The notes under the pieces are model-generated. The model did no database searches. It was not told the origin of the DNA and worked only from the letters and a program-made list of their open reading frames with translations. Below are positions 5,599-8,510 of a stretch of 8,510 nucleotides of DNA, piece by piece. The stretch comes from a bacterium CG2_30_54_10 (GTDB lineage Bacteria; Muiribacteriota; Ozemobacteria; Ozemobacterales; Ozemobacteraceae). The stretch's first letter is position 1. Each line of letters begins with the position of its first letter. The translations under genes and the position numbers were made by a program. Location: positions 1 through 8,510 of the forward strand of contig MNYA01000142.1 of NCBI GenBank assembly GCA_001872985.1, given 5' to 3'.

Positions 5599-8510
5599 AT
5601 GCTTCAAGGTTCACACAAGTTTCGATCGCGGATTTTCCTGGCTATGTTCTGGCTGATCTCCTTGGTTTTGCCTGCCGTGATGATCTTGTACGAACACCGT
5701 GAAGCAAGGCAGATCGCCGAAAATGATGTCGAAAAGCAGGTTCGCAATACCGCCCGGAACCTATTGGAAAATATCCAAGAGAACTATCAGGCTGAAATCC
5801 AGATTCGGGAGCTGTTGGCTGACTTCTTCGAAGAGGCCGTCCACCTGACCGCTTCAACGGGCAGTGGAGCATCTGTCGCTGAAATTGAAGCCTGGAAAAC
5901 CGCTATCAAGACATGTTACCTGAAAAAGCTCGAACGATGGCTTCCCCCTCACGACCTGATCTGGCTTCCACATCCGCGCCTCGGCGCGATCGCATCCCAT
6001 CCATTTGTCATTGATGGCCGTCTGGGCCTGGCCAATGGCCCTGGAATGGCTTTTGCCCGCTCGATTTTCGGGGATCCCGCTGCGTCTTCCGCGACTTCTG
6101 TCAGGCAGGAGCTTGCACCGTTACTGAAATTTCCCCTCACTTTTCCGCAAACGAATTACATTCAGGGGTTCTTACAGGTGTTCCGCAGCGAAGCGGGAAA
6201 ACGCGGGTGGTTCTGCATCGCCAGGCACGAAGGAGCGCTGGCGGTGCTTTTGGACTTGAAGGAACTGGATCCGCTCCTGGGCTTGCGTATCCTGGCGGCC
6301 GGATCGACTTCCCGCGAATGGGAAATGGCATTTTTCCCGAATGATGGTGGCGAGCCAATCGTAACCGCGGGACTTCAGCAGAAACCTGCCTTGCGAGCGA
6401 CTCTATCGACCTCGATGAGCGGGCCAAAACCCCTTGATGGCGAATCATGGCTCAAAACTCGATGGGCTTATGCAGGCGAGCTAAGGGAAGGGTTCCCATG
6501 GCGTGCCGTCGTTCTCTGCCCCCCTTTAAAGGGCTCAGAAATTTTTTATTCCGGATCCTTACCATGGCTTGCCGGAGCACTTTGCCTTTTCACCTGTGGA
6601 ATTTGGGGGGCGTGGAAATTTCTGCTCGGAGGCGGACTACGTCTGAGCGTCGGTCTTGTGATGCTGTGGGCATGCCTGTGGTTGGTACTTCTTCCGCTGA
6701 TCGGTATCAGAGCTGTGGCAAAAAAGGCGGCCGTTGAGTTTGGGCAAACCCTTGTCCAGGATCGGGCCAGGGAAATTCACGACGAGATGGTCAGGTTCGA
6801 CGCTGGAGTTCGTTTCCTCGAAGCAGGCCAGATACATCGCCTAATCGAGATTGCAGCCCAACCAGAGTTTTCCGCGAAACTTCGCGCCGGCGTTCCACAG
6901 GCTGAGGTCAGGGCAGCCCTGGTGAACCTCATTTCCAAAGCTCATCCTCCGAAACCATTTTTAGCAATCTGTAGTCTGGATTTCATGGTTGCCGCCGACA
7001 GAAATGGCTTCAAAGCAAGCTTCTGCTTTCAAAAGGGAAAGAATGAATCGCTGTGGGAGGGTAGCGAAGAACTTGCGGGATCGTTCGCCCCGTTCATCCG
7101 TAAAATACTCGACCGCGTAGCCGGGAAACGCGATAGGCCGGTGAGGGGAAAGAACGTTAAAACCAACGGCCCTTCTTGGAAGGAAAAGCTCCACGAGGAA
7201 GCTTTCGCCACCATCGTCGGCAATCTTTTCGGCCCGCGAGCCGTTCTGCGCCTTCTCAACTGCCCTGGCATTGTAACCGAATGCCAGACGACCCATTTTA
7301 GGGCAAGCTTCCTGCCTGCGTTTCTCCATCATTCCGGAAATCGACCGGAGGGGTTGATCCTCTGGGCCTGGGCCGATTGGGTGGGAGGAAATTTTATCGC
7401 TTGGCGGCTTGCCTCGAGTGCATCGGGAGTTTCGCTCCCGGAGCTTTCAGACCACTACCGCGCTCGAGACAGTGAGAACCCTGCCCGAATGCCATCGGGC
7501 GATGGGTGGCTGATTGGAACTCTGGGCGAATATACTGCCGAGCAAAAGGTTTCCAACAGATTCAGACCGCCTCAAATTATGGAACGCACTTTCCACAAGC
7601 TTCGACGCTCCGGCATGAGCCGCGCCTTCCGTGACACATCGACTCCCGGAAGGCCGCTAATAGAGATCATGCCCGGCCGAAACCTTTCCCGGTCCATCCT
7701 GGCCCGGCTACGGACTACGGAAGATATCGATCGCCGGGAAGCCGGGCTTACGAACGGGGTTTCCGTAGCGACGATATTCGCATTTCTGATCGCCCTCGTG
7801 CTCTCATGGCTGGCCAGGGGAAGGTTCCTCGAACCGCTGGGCTTGATTCAAGCAGGAGTTCGGGCTATCGATGCAGGAGATTTCAAGGTGAGGCTTGAGC
7901 TTCCGGAAGGAGACGAATTCGGATCGGTCGGACATGCGTTCAATAAAATGGCGCACTCCCTCGATCAGGGAAAAATTCTTGGAAAATATGTCTCCGAGTC
8001 CGTGCGCAGGGCCATTCGCGATCGCGATTTCCTTGAAACAGCCCGCCGGGGCTCAAGACGAGATGTGACAGTCCTGTTCTCCGGACTTCTGGATGTTGAT
8101 GCCCTTCTTGAAAAAAGCGGCCAGGATGCCGTTTTCCAGGCTTTGGGCCGTCATCTGAATGCATTCAGCGAAGCTGTCGAAAGGGAGGGCGGCGAGATCG
8201 ACAAGGTGATCGGGGAAAAAATTCTTGTCGTCTTCGACCATGAGACCTGCGGGGGCGCAATTCCGGCTGCCGCCACCGCGCTGAGGGTGATCCGTAAAGT
8301 CAGATCGGAACTGCAACTTGCGGGCCTTACGGCGGCGATGGGACTCGACTCCGGGCCTGTCATCGCGGGAATCCTGGGTTCCCCCTTGGTAAAAGAGGAT
8401 TACACGGTGATCGGCGACACCGTAAATCTGGCCGCGAGGCTCGCGGCCCTGGCGCCTTCGGCTGGGGAGTCCAGGGTGATCCTTTCCGGCGCGGTTACCG
8501 GGCTCGTCGA
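5599..8510 (+). CDS. Membrane class III cyclase subunit, C2-like (keeps Lys/Thr/Asn/Arg, lacks metal site); 3' end outside window
   Basis: The frame is open from ATG 5599 to the window edge (970 residues seen); the C-terminal part of the cyclase domain is missing. It starts 12 nt after the previous stop. Visible order: short basic N-terminus, TM1 about 12-31, outer domain A about 33-320, TM2 about 322-342 and TM3 about 351-370, outer domain B about 372-718, TM4 about 720-738, HAMP about 739-795 (P746, DEFGS at 772-776), linker, cyclase domain from about 820. The metal aspartates are lost: LFSG has G829 where LFSD is usual, and VIGE has E873 where IGD is usual. The other half is canonical: K869 (IDKVIGE), and T936, N943 and R947 in YTVIGDTVNLAARL (935-948). 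The Lys/Thr pair is typical of ATP-using class IIIb enzymes. It thus fits the C2 role, supplying base recognition and transition-state residues to the metal site of the preceding protein. The plan matches that protein throughout, so the two are probably diverged duplicates. Outer domains unrecognised. Confidence 0.9.
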   Translation, partial: MLQGSHKFRSRIFLAMFWLISLVLPAVMILYEHREARQIAENDVEKQVRNTARNLLENIQENYQAEIQIRELLADFFEEAVHLTASTGSGASVAEIEAWKTAIKTCYLKKLERWLPPHDLIWLPHPRLGAIASHPFVIDGRLGLANGPGMAFARSIFGDPAASSATSVRQELAPLLKFPLTFPQTNYIQGFLQVFRSEAGKRGWFCIARHEGALAVLLDLKELDPLLGLRILAAGSTSREWEMAFFPNDGGEPIVTAGLQQKPALRATLSTSMSGPKPLDGESWLKTRWAYAGELREGFPWRAVVLCPPLKGSEIFYSGSLPWLAGALCLFTCGIWGAWKFLLGGGLRLSVGLVMLWACLWLVLLPLIGIRAVAKKAAVEFGQTLVQDRAREIHDEMVRFDAGVRFLEAGQIHRLIEIAAQPEFSAKLRAGVPQAEVRAALVNLISKAHPPKPFLAICSLDFMVAADRNGFKASFCFQKGKNESLWEGSEELAGSFAPFIRKILDRVAGKRDRPVRGKNVKTNGPSWKEKLHEEAFATIVGNLFGPRAVLRLLNCPGIVTECQTTHFRASFLPAFLHHSGNRPEGLILWAWADWVGGNFIAWRLASSASGVSLPELSDHYRARDSENPARMPSGDGWLIGTLGEYTAEQKVSNRFRPPQIMERTFHKLRRSGMSRAFRDTSTPGRPLIEIMPGRNLSRSILARLRTTEDIDRREAGLTNGVSVATIFAFLIALVLSWLARGRFLEPLGLIQAGVRAIDAGDFKVRLELPEGDEFGSVGHAFNKMAHSLDQGKILGKYVSESVRRAIRDRDFLETARRGSRRDVTVLFSGLLDVDALLEKSGQDAVFQALGRHLNAFSEAVEREGGEIDKVIGEKILVVFDHETCGGAIPAAATALRVIRKVRSELQLAGLTAAMGLDSGPVIAGILGSPLVKEDYTVIGDTVNLAARLAALAPSAGESRVILSGAVTGLV

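Noticed and set aside
6447..6737. 96-codon open frame inside the second cyclase gene, + strand
   Set aside because: An out-of-frame shadow: the main frame (from 5599) is open through here and encodes the TM2-TM3 hairpin.
1..8510. CRISPR arrays, tRNA or rRNA genes, insertion sequences
   Set aside because: Looked for regular spaced repeats, cloverleaf-like segments and transposase or terminal-repeat signatures; none seen.

Overview
The window holds four genes, all on the + strand: a tryptophanase, a TIM-barrel sugar isomerase-like protein, and two large membrane proteins ending in class III nucleotide cyclase domains. The second cyclase gene runs off the right edge. Nothing in the sequence fixes the taxon. 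The moderately GC-rich, tightly packed genes with clear Shine-Dalgarno sites and the long extracytoplasmic sensor regions on HAMP-cyclase proteins suggest a free-living bacterium, probably with a Gram-negative-type envelope, from a lineage rich in class III cyclases. A deep-branching group such as Riflebacteria is possible, but this is a guess.

Layout: 1-213 is a leader with no convincing gene. 214-1590 is tryptophanase, judged by PLP-site and specificity residues rather than tyrosine phenol-lyase. 1591-1705 is the only real intergenic control region. It contains a perfect TTGACA -35 box, a 17-nt spacer, TAGCAT as -10, and a perfect 8-bp inverted repeat that overlaps the -35 box and could be an operator. 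1706-2503 is the isomerase-like gene. The next gene starts 4 nt after its stop codon (2507-5587), and the fourth starts 12 nt after that (5599 to beyond 8510). The last three genes therefore look like one operon.

The main result is the relation between the two cyclase genes. Both proteins have the same plan: TM, ~300-aa outer domain, TM-TM hairpin, ~320-aa outer domain, TM, HAMP, cyclase domain. Their cyclase domains have lost opposite halves of the active site. The upstream protein keeps both metal-binding aspartates (D859, D903) but has K and Q where the transition-state Asn and Arg should be. The downstream protein has lost the metal aspartates (G829, E873) but keeps the base-recognising Lys and Thr (K869, T936) and the Asn and Arg (N943, R947). 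This is the division of labour of the C1 and C2 domains of animal transmembrane adenylate cyclases. It predicts an obligate heterodimeric adenylate cyclase with one working site and one degenerate site, carrying up to four different outer sensor domains. The isomerase-like gene translationally upstream may be linked to the signal or the response, but that is inference.
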